Positions 42,272-52,294 of a stretch of DNA of 52,294 nt are shown piece after piece. Position 1 is the first letter of the stretch. Every line of letters starts with the position of its first letter. Source of the stretch: Geobacillus proteiniphilus. Lineage in GTDB: Bacteria > Bacillota > Bacilli > Bacillales > Anoxybacillaceae. The notes beneath the pieces were generated by a model. It made no database searches, was not told where the DNA came from, and saw nothing but the letters and a program-made list of their open reading frames with translations. Where the stretch lies: positions 1-52,294 of the forward strand of contig NZ_MQMG01000023.1 of the NCBI RefSeq assembly GCF_001908025.1, in the 5' to 3' direction. The translations under genes and the position numbers were made by a program.

Positions 42272-43087
42272 TCAGTCGGCGATAAACGAGTCGCGCACCC
42301 GCCGCCAAAACGGAAACGGCCGAAAGCGGGCGAAACGCACCTTTTCATCGGCCACCCGACATTGAATTGACTTCACTTCTTTATGCAACAGTGACAAATG
42401 GTCGATCGTAATTTGAAAATCGACGTGGTTGACCGGCTTGAGTAAACACGTATGGTGCGCCGGCAGCACGAGCGGCGAGCCGATCGTCCGAAAAACGCGG
42501 TTGTTGATCGACGCCATCTCGGTCACTTGAATCGCCTCAAGCGAAGGATGCAAAATCGCGCCGCCGAGCGCTTTATTGTAAGCCGTGCTGCCGGTCGGCG
42601 TCGAAATGCACAACCCGTCGCCGCGGAACCGCTCAAACAAGTCGCCGCGAATCTCGACATCCATCACGAGCGTCCCGCTGACGCACTTGACTGTGCATTC
42701 ATTGAGCGCTAAATACTTTGCCTCGCTTCCGCCGTTGAGATAGCGGATCGTCACCTCAAGGAGCGGGTATTCGACCACTTGGTACGGCGTCTTGGCGATG
42801 GCGATGACGAGCTTTTCAAGTTCCTCCGGCACCCAGTCGGCGTAAAAGCCGAGATGGCCAGTATGGACTCCGACAAACGCCGTCTTGTCCAACCGATGGC
42901 AATAGCGATGGAACGCATACAACAGCGTTCCATCGCCGCCAACCGAAATGACGAGATCAGGTTCCTCTTCATCGTAACGCAAGTCAAAGTCAAGCAAATA
43001 CGTTTTCATTTTTTGCGCCAAGGCGTTCGATATGTCGTCGCCTTTGGACGTGATGGCAAACACGAGCGGCGCGTCCATCCGTTTCAT
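42272..43087 (-). CDS. nadK: NAD kinase
   Basis: This 271-residue enzyme makes NADP from NAD and ATP. The nucleotide motif is [14 protein letters not shown] (Asp as base), with [24 protein letters not shown] and [19 protein letters not shown]. The C-terminus [20 protein letters not shown] is strongly conserved with B. subtilis PpnKA. The start overlaps relQ by 4 bases with GGAGAAGGG before it. Confidence 0.97.
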   Translation of the reverse strand: MKRMDAPLVFAITSKGDDISNALAQKMKTYLLDFDLRYDEEEPDLVISVGGDGTLLYAFHRYCHRLDKTAFVGVHTGHLGFYADWVPEELEKLVIAIAKTPYQVVEYPLLEVTIRYLNGGSEAKYLALNECTVKCVSGTLVMDVEIRGDLFERFRGDGLCISTPTGSTAYNKALGGAILHPSLEAIQVTEMASINNRVFRTIGSPLVLPAHHTCLLKPVNHVDFQITIDHLSLLHKEVKSIQCRVADEKVRFARFRPFPFWRRVRDSFIAD

Positions 43088-43722
43088 TGCCCTTCTCCTT
43101 TTGCTTCTTGTTTTCGGGAAAAAGCAGCCTGCGCTTCTTGAATTTCAAAGCGGATTTTCGACATCTCCTCATCGAGACGGTAGGCCGCCTCCGCGGCGCG
43201 CTGCAACCGAACTTTGATATCTTCGGGGAAACGTCCGCTGTACTTATAGTTCAACGAATGCTCAATCGTCGCCCAAAAGTTCATCGCCAACGTTCGAATT
43301 TGAATCTCCGCCAAAATGTTTTTTTCACCGCGGATCGTCTGCACCGGATAGCGGATGACGACATGGTACGAGCGGTAGCCGCTCTCTTTTTTTTGCGTGA
43401 TGTAATCGCGTTCTTCGACAATCGTAAAATCGTTGCGCTGGCGCAATAGCTCGACGACGGTCTTAATGTCATCGACAAACTGGCACATGATGCGCAACCC
43501 CGCAATATCTTGCATCTCTTCCTCGAGACGGTCGAGCGGGATGTTTTTCTTTTGCGCCTTATCCAAAATGCTGGCGACGGGCTTCACCCGTCCGGTGACA
43601 AACTCAATCGGCGAGTGCGCTTCGATCATCTCGAATTGGGCGCGAATGCCCCTTAGCTTCACTTTCAGCTCCTCAACCGCCTGCTTATACGGAGCTAAAA
43701 ACAAATCCCAATGGTTTACCAT
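43084..43722 (-). CDS. relQ: Small alarmone synthetase RelQ (SAS1)
   Basis: A 212-residue RelA/SpoT-synthetase-only protein making (p)ppGpp. Key blocks are [50 protein letters not shown] and [20 protein letters not shown]. No hydrolase or regulatory domains are present. In B. subtilis it acts as an allosteric tetramer and responds to cell-envelope stress. It is in an operon with nadK, as in B. subtilis (yjbM-yjbN). Confidence 0.96.
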   Translation of the reverse strand: MVNHWDLFLAPYKQAVEELKVKLRGIRAQFEMIEAHSPIEFVTGRVKPVASILDKAQKKNIPLDRLEEEMQDIAGLRIMCQFVDDIKTVVELLRQRNDFTIVEERDYITQKKESGYRSYHVVIRYPVQTIRGEKNILAEIQIRTLAMNFWATIEHSLNYKYSGRFPEDIKVRLQRAAEAAYRLDEEMSKIRFEIQEAQAAFSRKQEAKGEGQ

Positions 43723-43872
43723 CGTACCACCTGCCTACATGTTTTCAATCTCCCGCGGCTAAAGTCAAGAGGGCACAACCGCGCCTCTGCCTTGCTGCTC
43801 GATGGAACCGCTCATCTGCCGAATTCACCGGGCCGCTCCCTGTTCTAACGCGCCGAAAGGGAAGCCACCGGC

Positions 43873-44250
43873 TTATTGCTCAAAAAACACGTCTTGCACC
43901 GCCTGTTCAAGCGCCTCGCCATAGTTGGCGTTGCCGCGAATATTTTCAAGCAAATAAGACAGTTCGTCTCCAAACTGTTCAAGCTCGACCGCCGCTTCCC
44001 CACATCGAAGCCAGACCGGCTCCCGAGCGTCAAGCGCCGCCTTTAACTCAGGCCACCATGGCTTCGGAACCATGACATATAGAAAGCGGTCATCGGTTTC
44101 CAAAATGTACGCAAACGCCAACGCATCCGAGTCGACAAGCATATGGCGTTTCGGCGTCACGCGGGCAAGCGGAACCGGAGCATCATTGACATACAGCCAA
44201 AGCCGGCCGCCTTCCCGCTCCGCCCGCTGAACAATCACTTTTTCGTTCAT
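43873..44250 (-). CDS. UPF0738 protein YjbL
   Basis: A 125-residue cytosolic protein matching the UPF0738 family (RHMLVDSDALAFAYILETDD, VPKPWWPELKAA, GNANYGEALEQAV). The function is unknown. It precedes relQ on the same strand with a 150-base gap and is divergent from the CYTH gene. Confidence 0.85.
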   Translation of the reverse strand: MNEKVIVQRAEREGGRLWLYVNDAPVPLARVTPKRHMLVDSDALAFAYILETDDRFLYVMVPKPWWPELKAALDAREPVWLRCGEAAVELEQFGDELSYLLENIRGNANYGEALEQAVQDVFFEQ

Positions 44251-44385
44251 GCTTTCTCTCCTTCCGCATCAACCATCCGCCCTTTATTTTACCATATTCA
44301 CCCTATACAGACGAAATAATTGATATTCGCCGAAAAACAGCTGATAATAGAGGGAGACGACTATCCTGTCTGAAGGAGATTCACG

Positions 44386-44979
44386 ATGCATCAAGAAATC
44401 GAAATCGAATTGAAAAACTTGTTAACGGCAGCGGAGTTTGCTGCCGTCTGCGCCGCCTTCCGCCTCGATGAGGGCGCTTTCCGCCGCCAGGAAAACCATT
44501 ACTTTGACACCCCGTCATTCGCCCTGAAAGAACGAGCGGCAGCGCTGCGCATCCGGGCGAAAGAGGGACGCCTGACCTTGACGCTGAAACAAACGCAGGC
44601 GGACGGGACAATTTTGGAAACCCATGAGCCGCTTTCGTTATCTGAAGCGGAAGCGTTGCTTGCCGGTATGGCGGCGCCGCGCGGGGCGATCGCCGATTTG
44701 CTTGCAGAACTGGGCATCAATCCACACGAGGTGCGCTGCTTTGGCTCCCTTGTCACCGACCGCGCCGAATGGCCGCATGAAGGCGGCACGCTATGCCTTG
44801 ACCATAACCGTTACTTGCAAAACGAAGATTACGAACTTGAATATGAAGTGGATCACGCGGAAGCGGGTGAAAAGCGGTTTTTGCGCCTGCTTGAGGTGCT
44901 CGGCATCCCGCGCCGCCCCGCGCCAAACAAAATCGCCCGCTTTTATGCCCGCATGAAGGAAATGGAGGAAGGACGATGA
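44386..44979 (+). CDS. CYTH-domain protein YjbK
   Basis: A 197-residue triphosphate tunnel metalloenzyme. The signature ExExE is at the start (EIEIELKN). Basic and acidic strands follow ([33 protein letters not shown], with E-x-E again). Such enzymes hydrolyse inorganic or organic triphosphates. GAAGGAG precedes the ATG. It overlaps the lytic transglycosylase gene by 4 bases. Confidence 0.93.
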   Translation: MHQEIEIELKNLLTAAEFAAVCAAFRLDEGAFRRQENHYFDTPSFALKERAAALRIRAKEGRLTLTLKQTQADGTILETHEPLSLSEAEALLAGMAAPRGAIADLLAELGINPHEVRCFGSLVTDRAEWPHEGGTLCLDHNRYLQNEDYELEYEVDHAEAGEKRFLRLLEVLGIPRRPAPNKIARFYARMKEMEEGR

Positions 44980-45599
44980 CCGTTTCGCCATTAAAGCTGC
45001 TCGTTGAATGGCAGGCGCTCAATGCGTTCTCACCCGGACGCTCAAGCCTGTTGCCATCGCCGGCTTCATCCTTGTTTTCAAGCTTGCTTGCCGAATCTCT
45101 CAGCCGCGGGGAGGAATCATCTGCCGAGGCGCCTCAAGCCGCCTCAAGCGGTCAGCCTCCGGCGCCCGCCGGCCATAGCGGCGCACCGCTCGAACATGAA
45201 GCGGGCACCGCAATCAACGCATCTTCTTCCATCGATGCCTTGATTGCGGCGGCAGCGGAAAAATACGATGTTGACCCGCAGCTCATCCGCGCCGTCATTC
45301 GCCATGAGTCAAACTTCCGTCCCGATGCGAAAAGCCCGGCTGGAGCGCTTGGACTCATGCAGCTCATGCCAAGCACGGCAAAAATGCTCGGTGTGGACGA
45401 TCCGCTTGATCCGGCGCAAAACATCGACGGCGGCGTAAAATATTTGCGCCAGCTCCTTGGCCGGTATAGCGGCAATATCACTCTCGCCTTGGCCGCCTAC
45501 AACGCCGGACCCGGGAACGTCGACCGCTATGGGGGCGTGCCGCCATTTGCCGAAACGCGGGCGTATGTCGAACGCGTGTTGAAAAGCTACCGCACATAA
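44976..45599 (+). CDS. Lytic transglycosylase (SLT domain) YjbJ
   Basis: A 207-residue protein. A low-complexity Ser/Ala/Pro stretch (about 20-85) precedes an SLT domain: [20 protein letters not shown] (catalytic Glu in HESN), [22 protein letters not shown] and [20 protein letters not shown]. It cleaves peptidoglycan glycan strands. No signal peptide is seen, as in B. subtilis YjbJ, so export is unclear. It is co-transcribed with yjbK. Confidence 0.92.
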   Translation: MTVSPLKLLVEWQALNAFSPGRSSLLPSPASSLFSSLLAESLSRGEESSAEAPQAASSGQPPAPAGHSGAPLEHEAGTAINASSSIDALIAAAAEKYDVDPQLIRAVIRHESNFRPDAKSPAGALGLMQLMPSTAKMLGVDDPLDPAQNIDGGVKYLRQLLGRYSGNITLALAAYNAGPGNVDRYGGVPPFAETRAYVERVLKSYRT

Positions 45600-45701
45600 A
45601 CGAGCGGCGCTCGAGTCACTTTGTTTGAGATCCATGCGTGCTGTTGATAAAATAGCAATCAAACGACAACGAATGATTTTCAAACAAAAGGAGCATCCGC
45701 G

Positions 45702-46115
45702 ATGGGAGAACAATGGCAAACCCTTTATGAGGCGATCGGCGGAGAGGAGACGGTTGCGAAACTTGTCGAAGCATTTTACCGACGCGTGGCCGCGCATCCG
45801 GACTTGCAGCCCATTTTCCCTGACGATTTGACGGAAACCGCCCGCAAGCAAAAACAGTTTTTAACGCAATATTTAGGCGGACCCCCGCTTTACACGGCAG
45901 AGCATGGACACCCCATGCTGCGGGCGCGCCATCTCCGCTTTGAAATCACGCCAAAGCGGGCGGAAGCATGGCTTGCCTGCATGCGGGCAGCCATGGACGA
46001 AATCGGCTTGTCCGGGCCGGCGCGCGAACAGTTTTATCACCGGCTTGTACTCACCGCCCACCATATGGTCAACACCCCAGATCATCTGGACAGAAAGGAG
46101 CATATCCTTGAGTGA
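45702..46115 (+). CDS. Truncated haemoglobin (group II) YjbI
   Basis: A 137-residue haem protein of the trHbO type. It has [20 protein letters not shown], the F-x-x-x-L/T distal region with [13 protein letters not shown], the proximal His in RHLRFEITP and a Trp at AWLACM, the conserved G8 of group II. In B. subtilis it works near SpxH, perhaps sensing oxidants. AAAGGAG sets the ATG. Its end overlaps spxH by 8 bases. Confidence 0.93.
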   Translation: MGEQWQTLYEAIGGEETVAKLVEAFYRRVAAHPDLQPIFPDDLTETARKQKQFLTQYLGGPPLYTAEHGHPMLRARHLRFEITPKRAEAWLACMRAAMDEIGLSGPAREQFYHRLVLTAHHMVNTPDHLDRKEHILE

Positions 46116-47004
46116 GAAGTTTGCTGGGAAGACGACGGCGCCCGCCTGCTACCCTTCCCAGCCGCTAGGCAACACGAACAAACCGCTCGAGCTGTATTTG
46201 TTTATCGATCCTTTATGCCCGGAATGCTGGGGGCTTGAACCAGTCATCAAAAAGTTGACAATCGAATACGGCCGTTTTTTTACCTTAAGGCACATATTAA
46301 GCGGAACATGGGCGACATGGAGCGCGCGCAAAGGAACGAAGCCGGAGGCAATGGCCAAAGCGTGGGAGTGGGCAGCGTGCCGCACCGGCATGTCATGCGA
46401 CGGCAGCGTTTGGCTCGAAAACCCGATTTCGAGCCCGTTCGCCCCATCGCTTGCCATTAAAGCGGCGGAAATGCAAGGAAAGCGGGCTGGCCTTCGCTTT
46501 TTGCGCAAGCTGCAAGAACAGCTCTTTCTCGAAAAGCAAAATGTCGCCGATTTGTCGGTGCTCGCCGAATGCGCCGTCGAAGCGGGCTTGGATGTCGATG
46601 AATTTCTGCGCGACATGCACTCGCCGGGAGCGGCGAAAGCGTTTCAATGTGATTTAAAAATCACCTCGGAAATGGACGTCGACGAAATTCCGACGCTTGT
46701 GTTGTTTAATGAAAACATTGAAGACGAAGGCATTAAAATTTCCGGATGCTATCCGTACGACATCTACGTCGAATTGATCGCCGAAATGCTCGGCTTCCAT
46801 CCTGAGCCGTCCTCTCCTCCTCCGCTGGAATCATTTTTAAGCCATTTTAAATTCGTCGCCACAAAAGAAGTTGCCGTTGTGTACAACTGGACGATCCAAG
46901 AAGCGGAAACGGAAATGAAAAAGCTGCAGCTAAAGCAAAAAGTTGAGCGGGTGCCCGTCAAACACGGAACATTTTGGCGCTATATCGATGAGGCTCGTCC
47001 CTAG
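46108..47004 (+). CDS. spxH: ClpXP adaptor protein SpxH (YjbH)
   Basis: A 298-residue DsbA/thioredoxin-fold adaptor that presents the regulator Spx to ClpXP. The C-x-x-C-W motif is in [16 protein letters not shown] (about residue 37-41). [15 protein letters not shown] holds the cis-Pro region. I chose the TTG at 46108 because AAGGAG is correctly spaced and the protein then starts as LSEKFAGK. It overlaps the haemoglobin gene, so the pair is translationally linked. Confidence 0.92.
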   Translation: MSEKFAGKTTAPACYPSQPLGNTNKPLELYLFIDPLCPECWGLEPVIKKLTIEYGRFFTLRHILSGTWATWSARKGTKPEAMAKAWEWAACRTGMSCDGSVWLENPISSPFAPSLAIKAAEMQGKRAGLRFLRKLQEQLFLEKQNVADLSVLAECAVEAGLDVDEFLRDMHSPGAAKAFQCDLKITSEMDVDEIPTLVLFNENIEDEGIKISGCYPYDIYVELIAEMLGFHPEPSSPPPLESFLSHFKFVATKEVAVVYNWTIQEAETEMKKLQLKQKVERVPVKHGTFWRYIDEARP

Positions 47005-47017
47005 CAGCAGGGACGGG

Positions 47018-47057
47018 CACAAGAAAAAGCCCGGCTGACGCCGGGCTTTTTCTTGTG
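47018..47057. terminator. Terminator after spxH
   Basis: A perfect 18-bp stem (CACAAGAAAAAGCCCGGC and its complement) with a 4-base loop. A and T runs on both sides make it suitable for either direction. Confidence 0.9.
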
Positions 47058-47276
47058 CCAAGACAACAAAGGGGATGGGAGAAATTGTTCACGGTCAAAC
47101 AAAGGGGTATCAGGTTTTGTCTTCCGTTCACAACTTTATCTTAACAAATGGTCGATCAAATTAGCAACCCGTTTGCTCGTTTGTTCACATTATTGTCATA
47201 ATTCGCCCTGCGTCATGATCAGGCAGACAAACAGCATATAATCAACTAAGGCAAACGGAAAGAGGAGGCCATCCCC

Positions 47277-47474
47277 ATGAAGCAGCGCATCGTCTTATCT
47301 CTTTGGACAGCAGCATCCGCTGCCGCATTTATCCTGAACTTGTTCGGCCTCATGCGGCTCCTTCCGCTTTGGGCGACCATGCCGCTTTTGTTTCTCTCCT
47401 TGCTTGGCCTGGCAGCGACATGGAACCGCCGCCATCAGTTTCGTGGATTTCCGTCAAAACGAATGCGGCTGTAG
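47277..47474 (+). CDS. Small two-helix membrane protein
   Basis: A 65-residue protein with two hydrophobic helices (LWTAASAAAFILNLFGLM and LWATMPLLFLSLLGLAATW) and a basic tail. AGAGGAGG sets the ATG. The family is not recognised. It converges on pepF, and an inverted repeat at about 47457-47491 may end both transcripts. Confidence 0.65.
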   Translation: MKQRIVLSLWTAASAAAFILNLFGLMRLLPLWATMPLLFLSLLGLAATWNRRHQFRGFPSKRMRL

Positions 47475-47487
47475 CGTCGCATTCGTT

Positions 47488-49311
47488 TCATTTCTCAAGC
47501 AGCCGCTCCATCTCTTCCAGCTTTTCGGCAAACACTTGGCACGCTTGGCGGATCGGCTCGGCGCTCGTCATGTCGACGCCGGCTTTTTTCAGCACTTCAA
47601 TCGGGTAATCAGAGCTGCCGGCTTTCAAAAAGTCGATGTACCGTGTCACCGCCGGTTCGCCTTCTTCCAAAATTTGTTTGCTGAGTGCAATCGCCGCGCT
47701 GAAGCCGGTTGCGTATTGGTACACATAGTAGTTGTAATAAAAATGCGGAATGCGCGCCCACTCGAGGCCGATTTCTTTGTCCACGACAATATCATCGCCA
47801 AAATACGTTTTATTTAAGTCGTAATAAAGAGCAGTCAACATTTCGGCCGTCAACGCTTCACCTTGTTGCGCCTTCAAATGGATCAAATGCTCAAACTCAG
47901 CGAACATCGTCTGGCGAAAAACCGTGCCGCGGAACCCCTCAAGATAATGGTTGAGCAAATAGAGCCGCTTTTTCTCATCATCGATCGTTTTCAGCAAATA
48001 GTCGTTCAACAGCGCCTCATTGCACGTCGACGCCACTTCGGCGACGAAGATTGAATAATGCGCATACGGATACGGCTGCGTTTTGCGCGTATAGTAGCTG
48101 TGCACCGAATGGCCAAACTCATGCACAAGTGTAAACAAATTGTTCACATTGTCCTGCCAGTTGAGCAAAATGTACGGATGGGTGCCGTATGCTCCCGACG
48201 AATAGGCGCCGCTTCGTTTTCCTTTGTTTTCGCGCACATCGACCCAACGGTTGTCAAGACCTTCTTTCACGATCGCCACATATTCCTCGCCAAGCGGCGC
48301 TAGCCCTTCAAGCATATATTGCTTCGCTTCGTCGTACGTCACTTCCATTTTCACATCTTGGACAAGCGGCGTGTACAAGTCGTACATATGCAGCTCATCA
48401 AGCCCAAGCACTCGTTTGCGCAGCCGTACGTACCGGTGCAACAGCGGCAAATGTTCGTGAATCGTGGCGATCAAGTTGTCATAGACGCTCTCCGGAATGT
48501 TGTTCGCATCCAACGCCGCTTCCCGCGCCGAGCTGTAGCGGCGGATGCGGGCGAAAAAGTTGTCTTTTTTCACCGTGCCGGCAAGCGTATTGGCGAACGT
48601 GTTTTGAAACTTCTCATACGTATGGTATACGGCGTAAAACGCATCGCGGCGGACGCGGCGGTCAGTGCTTTCTAAAAAGCGGATGAACCGGCCATGCGTT
48701 ACTTCGACTTCCTCGCCGTTTTCGTCGATGATCGTCGGAAACGTCAAATCAGCGTTGTTCAACGCGCTGAACGTGTCGGATGTCGCCTGCATCACTTCGG
48801 ACGCCTGCGCCAATATCGCTTCTTCTTCCGCCGACAGCACGTGCGGGCGCTGGCGCGTAATCTCGTCTAACGCGTGCGCATACAAGCGAAGCGGCTCGTA
48901 TTGTTCTAAAAACGAGCGCAGCACCGCTTCATTGATCGCCAAAATTTCCGGCACGATAAACGCCATCGCGCTCGATGCTTCGCTGTACAAGCTTTTCGCC
49001 CGGGCGTCGAGCCCTTGGTAAAACGAGTTGGTCGTATCTTGGTCATAGCGCATATGGGCGTATGTATACAGCTTGCCTAGGCGCATCGACACTTCATCTT
49101 GGTATTGCAATGCTTCATACAACACTTCCGGCGATTCGCCAAGCCGCCCTTTGTATTCGCCAAGCTTCGGAATCATTGCCTTCACTTGTTTGAACTCTTC
49201 TTCCCAGGCGTCATCGGTGGGAAAAATGTCCTCAAGCCGCCACGTTTCCTCAACCGGAATCTCGCTTCGCAGCGGCAGCGACTTTTTCGCTTTCTTTTCC
49301 TCCACCGTCAT
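47488..49311 (-). CDS. pepF: Oligoendopeptidase F
   Basis: A 607-residue cytosolic zinc metallopeptidase of family M3 that degrades short peptides. The zinc motif is LVHEFGHSVHSYY (H-E-x-x-H), with the third ligand Glu in EVASTCNEALL. Family blocks include YSSAREAALDANNIP and KRSGAYSSGAYGTHPYILLN. The second ATG (49311) is preferred because AGGAGGA is too near the first. It shares its A with the coiA stop (TGATG). Confidence 0.96.
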   Translation of the reverse strand: MTVEEKKAKKSLPLRSEIPVEETWRLEDIFPTDDAWEEEFKQVKAMIPKLGEYKGRLGESPEVLYEALQYQDEVSMRLGKLYTYAHMRYDQDTTNSFYQGLDARAKSLYSEASSAMAFIVPEILAINEAVLRSFLEQYEPLRLYAHALDEITRQRPHVLSAEEEAILAQASEVMQATSDTFSALNNADLTFPTIIDENGEEVEVTHGRFIRFLESTDRRVRRDAFYAVYHTYEKFQNTFANTLAGTVKKDNFFARIRRYSSAREAALDANNIPESVYDNLIATIHEHLPLLHRYVRLRKRVLGLDELHMYDLYTPLVQDVKMEVTYDEAKQYMLEGLAPLGEEYVAIVKEGLDNRWVDVRENKGKRSGAYSSGAYGTHPYILLNWQDNVNNLFTLVHEFGHSVHSYYTRKTQPYPYAHYSIFVAEVASTCNEALLNDYLLKTIDDEKKRLYLLNHYLEGFRGTVFRQTMFAEFEHLIHLKAQQGEALTAEMLTALYYDLNKTYFGDDIVVDKEIGLEWARIPHFYYNYYVYQYATGFSAAIALSKQILEEGEPAVTRYIDFLKAGSSDYPIEVLKKAGVDMTSAEPIRQACQVFAEKLEEMERLLEK

Positions 49312-50639
49312 CATTCCTCCTTATACAAATAATCGATACACGAATTATTATTCACCATTCCGTTCATCTTTTCCTGTTTTCTGCTCATTTTTTCCACTCC
49401 TCCGAACTCAAGCGATGACCAATAGCGGCTAAGCGCTGACGTTTGGCGAATTTGATCAAGAAGCGCAGCATCTTGATGAATCATCTGATCGACGGTCGAC
49501 GGAAACGACAGCGGCTTCACCAAATGAAGTCGGCCGCCCTCTTCGCGGCGGAGATAGCCGAGCAGGCTCAACCAATGCAAATACTCGCCGACGGCCTCAC
49601 GATACGTATCCCGGCCGACAAGCGGCAGCCGGCGCGGAACGAGGCGGCCGGTGCGGATTTTGTCGTCGAGCCACTGAAATAAAGACGCTGCCGTTGCCGG
49701 CCGTCCGGTCTTTCCTAGAAGAAACAAAAGGACATACGTTTGCCAAATGAACGGCGCCGTCTCCCATAAATACCCGCGCGGCACTGGCCAGCCCGCTTCG
49801 GTCGGAAACAGTGACGGAACGATGCCCGCCTGGTAAAAATCAGCACAAATGCGGCGCACGGTTTGGTTCGGATAAAGCGGAAACGTCCGCCGCCATTGTT
49901 TTTTTCGTTCGAGCCATCGTTCCCAAAACGCGGGCGGAAGCGGCTGTGGACGGGGGGTCATCCAATCGGTGAAGGACAGGGAAGAAAGCGGAATCGAATC
50001 GATAGCGGTCAACGTGCGCTGCACCGATAGCGGCAGCGGGCGGAAAAGGCGGATGAAGCGCTTCGTCTCTGGGCTGTAGTACCATATATGCGGAACAGCC
50101 GAATGCGGGGCACGATGGGCGAACAGCCACTGAAAGCGGGAGAGCTGCACTTCGCTCGAATATTTCGGTGAGCGCCGCAAGTGATGGGCTCCTAACACCC
50201 ACAACGGGCGGATGCCGAGGCGACGGTAGCCGTCATTGCGTTCGCGAAACAGCGATTCATCGATCGTGGAACATTGGTATTCGAGGGCATAAAGGTGAGG
50301 GCCATGGCGGAACAATACGTCAGGACGTTGCTTGATGGCGGGCAAATACGGCTCGAGCTTCGCCTCGGTGCCTTGGCGAATGAGCCACGCGAACAAGTCT
50401 CGCTTCCCGGTTAAGTGGCGCTCCGACTCCGGCTCGTGCTCGACCGGGCAAGTCGCCCCTTTGCGGTGGGCGAAATGCGGCAAACGGTAGCGGCCCGATC
50501 GGAGCACCACTTCTTGACGGCATGCGGGACAAAAAAACGGTTCCTGTCGTTTCAGGCGCATCAGCCCCTCTCGTTCCCATCTTTCCGCCCCGGCAAGCGA
50601 AACCGGCCTGCCATCAGCTGAGAGAGCGACAAACAACAT
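49311..50639 (-). CDS. coiA: Competence protein CoiA family
   Basis: A 442-residue CoiA-type protein, important for recombination of incoming DNA in transformable Firmicutes. An N-terminal zinc-binding module (FFCPACRQEVVLRSGRYRLP then HFAHRKGATC) is followed by a PD-(D/E)xK nuclease-like core (KQRPDVLF, YALEYQCSTI). The ATG at 50639 follows AAAGGAAGTGATC. The coiA-pepF pair is conserved with B. subtilis yjbF-yjbG. Confidence 0.92.
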   Translation of the reverse strand: MLFVALSADGRPVSLAGAERWEREGLMRLKRQEPFFCPACRQEVVLRSGRYRLPHFAHRKGATCPVEHEPESERHLTGKRDLFAWLIRQGTEAKLEPYLPAIKQRPDVLFRHGPHLYALEYQCSTIDESLFRERNDGYRRLGIRPLWVLGAHHLRRSPKYSSEVQLSRFQWLFAHRAPHSAVPHIWYYSPETKRFIRLFRPLPLSVQRTLTAIDSIPLSSLSFTDWMTPRPQPLPPAFWERWLERKKQWRRTFPLYPNQTVRRICADFYQAGIVPSLFPTEAGWPVPRGYLWETAPFIWQTYVLLFLLGKTGRPATAASLFQWLDDKIRTGRLVPRRLPLVGRDTYREAVGEYLHWLSLLGYLRREEGGRLHLVKPLSFPSTVDQMIHQDAALLDQIRQTSALSRYWSSLEFGGVEKMSRKQEKMNGMVNNNSCIDYLYKEE

Positions 50640-50782
50640 GATCACTTCCTTTCCAGTGAAAAATGGTTGCCTGTGGGCGGGAGCAGCTGGGATGTTCTCT
50701 GCTGTTCCCCCTTAACCGTCCGGTTCTTCCCTTTTATTCGTCGACCATCGCCGGTTTTCCTGCCCTGAGCCAGATTGCGCCG

Positions 50783-50809
50783 AAAAAAGTCCGCCGATTC
50801 GGCCGGACT
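50783..50809 (-). terminator. Terminator of the cardiolipin synthase gene
   Basis: On the minus strand AGTCC-G-GCCG and CGGC-GGACT form a stem with one bulge, followed by TTTTTT. Confidence 0.75.
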
Positions 50810-50827
50810 GGTGTTACAAGCGGTTTG

Positions 50828-52288
50828 TTACAACAGAGGCGACAACAGCCGGGAGACCGATTCAGCGACACGCACCCGGAACGGGCGCTGTTGAAACTGT
50901 TCGTAATCGATCATGGAAGCGTGGCGAAAATCTTCCAAAAAGTCGCGGACGAGTTTATGAATGCTGTCGGTATAATACAAAAAGGCGTTCACTTCAAAGT
51001 TTAAATGAAAACTGCGCATATCCATGTTCGCCGTGCCGATCGAGGCGAGCTCGCCATCGACGACGATGACTTTGCTGTGCAAAAACCCTTTCTCATACTC
51101 GTAAATTTTCACCCCAGCCTCGAGCAGCTCGGGAAAATACGAGCGCGAAGCGTAAAAGACAATTTTTTTGTCCGGACGCTTTGGCGCCAGCAGGCGAACG
51201 TCAATGCCGCTTAACGCCGCCACTTTGAGCGCCGTCAAAATGTCCTCATCCGGCACAAAGTACGGCGAGGCAACCCAAATCGATTGTTTCGCCGACGTAA
51301 TCATGGCAAAATACAGCTGTTTGATCACTTCCCACTTTTGGTCCGGACCGCCGGCGATGAGCTGCACCCCGCCTTGCCCTTCCTCGACGATGAGCGGCGG
51401 CGACAAATAGTCCGGCGTCAACAAGCGTTCCCCCGTCATGTAATACCAATCTTGCAAAAAAATGAGCTGGAGCGTCCGGACGGCTTCACCGCGGATCAAT
51501 AAGTGCGTATCACGCCAAAATCCGAAATATTTGTTTTTTCCTAAATACTCATCCCCGATGTTCAGCCCGCCGACAAAGCCGACGCCTCCATCGATGACAA
51601 TGATCTTTCGGTGATTGCGGAAATTGATCTGGTTGCTTAAAAACGGCAGGCGCACTGGCGAAAACGGGATCATCTCGACTCCCGCCGCGCGCAACTCCTC
51701 GATATAGGCGTTTGACAACTTCCAGCTTCCAACGGCGTCGTACAAAAAACGGACGCGCACCCCTTGGCGCGCCTTTTCCATCAAGACGCGCTTCAACTGT
51801 TGACCGATTTCATCATGACGGACGATATAATATTCTAAATGAATATGGTGTTCCGCTTTTTCCAGTTCGGCAAAAATGGCCGAAAATGTCTCCTCACCGT
51901 TGGTCAACACCGCCGTCTGCGACGCGAGTGAAACCGGATGCTGGCCGATGCGATAAGCAAGGCGCAAAAGCGGACGCTGATGGGGCGCCATCGGCAGCCG
52001 CTCGACGGCAATCGGCGACGGCTCTTGGAACTTGAGCAGCACCGCCTCATCAAAATCGGCTTTCTTTTTATAGCGCCGTTGTTGCCAGTAGTTGCGTCCG
52101 AACAATAAATAAAACAAAAAACCGACAATCGGAAAGCTCCCCAGCACCGCCAGCCAAGCAATCGTCTGCGCCGGCTTTCGATTCTCAAGAGAAATGACCA
52201 GCGCGATAAAGATGACGGAACAAGACATCAATACGCTGAAAAGACCAAGCAGCTTCCCTTCCCAAAACCCGTTCGTCAATGCCAGCAA
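50828..52288 (-). CDS. cls: Cardiolipin synthase
   Basis: A phospholipase D superfamily enzyme that joins two phosphatidylglycerols to cardiolipin. Two N-terminal membrane helices (about 10-65) are followed by two HKD motifs: HRKIIVIDGGVGFVGGLNIG (about residue 222) and HSKVIVVDGELASIGTANMD (about 399). The 486 residues seen cover almost the full family length. The first codon seen is a TTG six bases from the window end, so the true start may lie outside. Confidence 0.95.
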   Translation of the reverse strand: MLALTNGFWEGKLLGLFSVLMSCSVIFIALVISLENRKPAQTIAWLAVLGSFPIVGFLFYLLFGRNYWQQRRYKKKADFDEAVLLKFQEPSPIAVERLPMAPHQRPLLRLAYRIGQHPVSLASQTAVLTNGEETFSAIFAELEKAEHHIHLEYYIVRHDEIGQQLKRVLMEKARQGVRVRFLYDAVGSWKLSNAYIEELRAAGVEMIPFSPVRLPFLSNQINFRNHRKIIVIDGGVGFVGGLNIGDEYLGKNKYFGFWRDTHLLIRGEAVRTLQLIFLQDWYYMTGERLLTPDYLSPPLIVEEGQGGVQLIAGGPDQKWEVIKQLYFAMITSAKQSIWVASPYFVPDEDILTALKVAALSGIDVRLLAPKRPDKKIVFYASRSYFPELLEAGVKIYEYEKGFLHSKVIVVDGELASIGTANMDMRSFHLNFEVNAFLYYTDSIHKLVRDFLEDFRHASMIDYEQFQQRPFRVRVAESVSRLLSPLL

Positions 52289-52294
52289 CGCGCC

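Overview
The window reads as chromosome of a thermophilic, endospore-forming Bacillota of the Geobacillus type. Many genes are recognisable Bacillus yjb/yjc-region orthologues in nearly the B. subtilis order (metC-metI-yjcH-yjcG-yjcF-spoVIF, cotO-fabI, prpE-yjbO-nadK-relQ-yjbL-yjbK-yjbJ-yjbI-spxH, pepF-coiA). Sporulation genes are abundant and the base composition is GC-rich. No tools were run; all family calls come from reading motifs.

Layout. 0-2 kb: a structured non-coding stretch and a chemoreceptor gene. 2.2-8.8 kb: a leftward type I restriction-modification operon (hsdR-hsdM-hsdS) whose HsdS carries two almost identical target-recognition domains, followed by an internally deleted HNH nuclease. 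9-11.4 kb: a small P-loop kinase and a complete IS200/IS605 (IS608-like) element with tnpA, tnpB, both hairpin ends and a probable omega-RNA, next to a lone tRNA-Val(GAC). 11.7-12.4 kb: gene debris, including an HD-GYP remnant. 12.4-15 kb: metI-metC behind a SAM-I (S-box) riboswitch. 15.2-18.4 kb: yjcH-yjcG-yjcF, spoVIF, a yjcZ-like micro-gene and a thioredoxin-like gene.

18.4-22.5 kb holds a leftward operon with the gene content of the spore heat-resistance operon called spoVA2mob: DUF1657, YhcN/YlaJ lipoprotein, SpoVAC, SpoVAD, SpoVAEb, DUF1657, 2Duf (DUF421 plus DUF1657), and a small acidic protein. 22.5-26.7 kb is a run of small, poorly characterised genes, some probably spore-surface. 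26.8-35.6 kb is a spore-coat glycosylation block: two CotS-like kinase-fold proteins, three GT4 glycosyltransferases (one with a long low-complexity tail), UDP-glucose dehydrogenase, a sugar-nucleotide epimerase and a wrecked UTP-glucose-1-phosphate uridylyltransferase.

35.6-37.5 kb is the most accessory-looking part. Two near-identical ~315-bp non-autonomous elements derived from an IS605-type transposon (hairpin ends, tnpB 3' stub, probable omega-RNA scaffold, different flanks) bracket an AT-rich island with a three-gene PemK/MazF-type toxin-antitoxin candidate. 37.6-52.3 kb returns to core genome: cotO, fabI with a FapR-like operator, rodA/ftsW, the yjb housekeeping cluster (alarmone synthetase, NAD kinase, SpxH, truncated haemoglobin and others), pepF-coiA, and a cardiolipin synthase gene that runs to the window edge.
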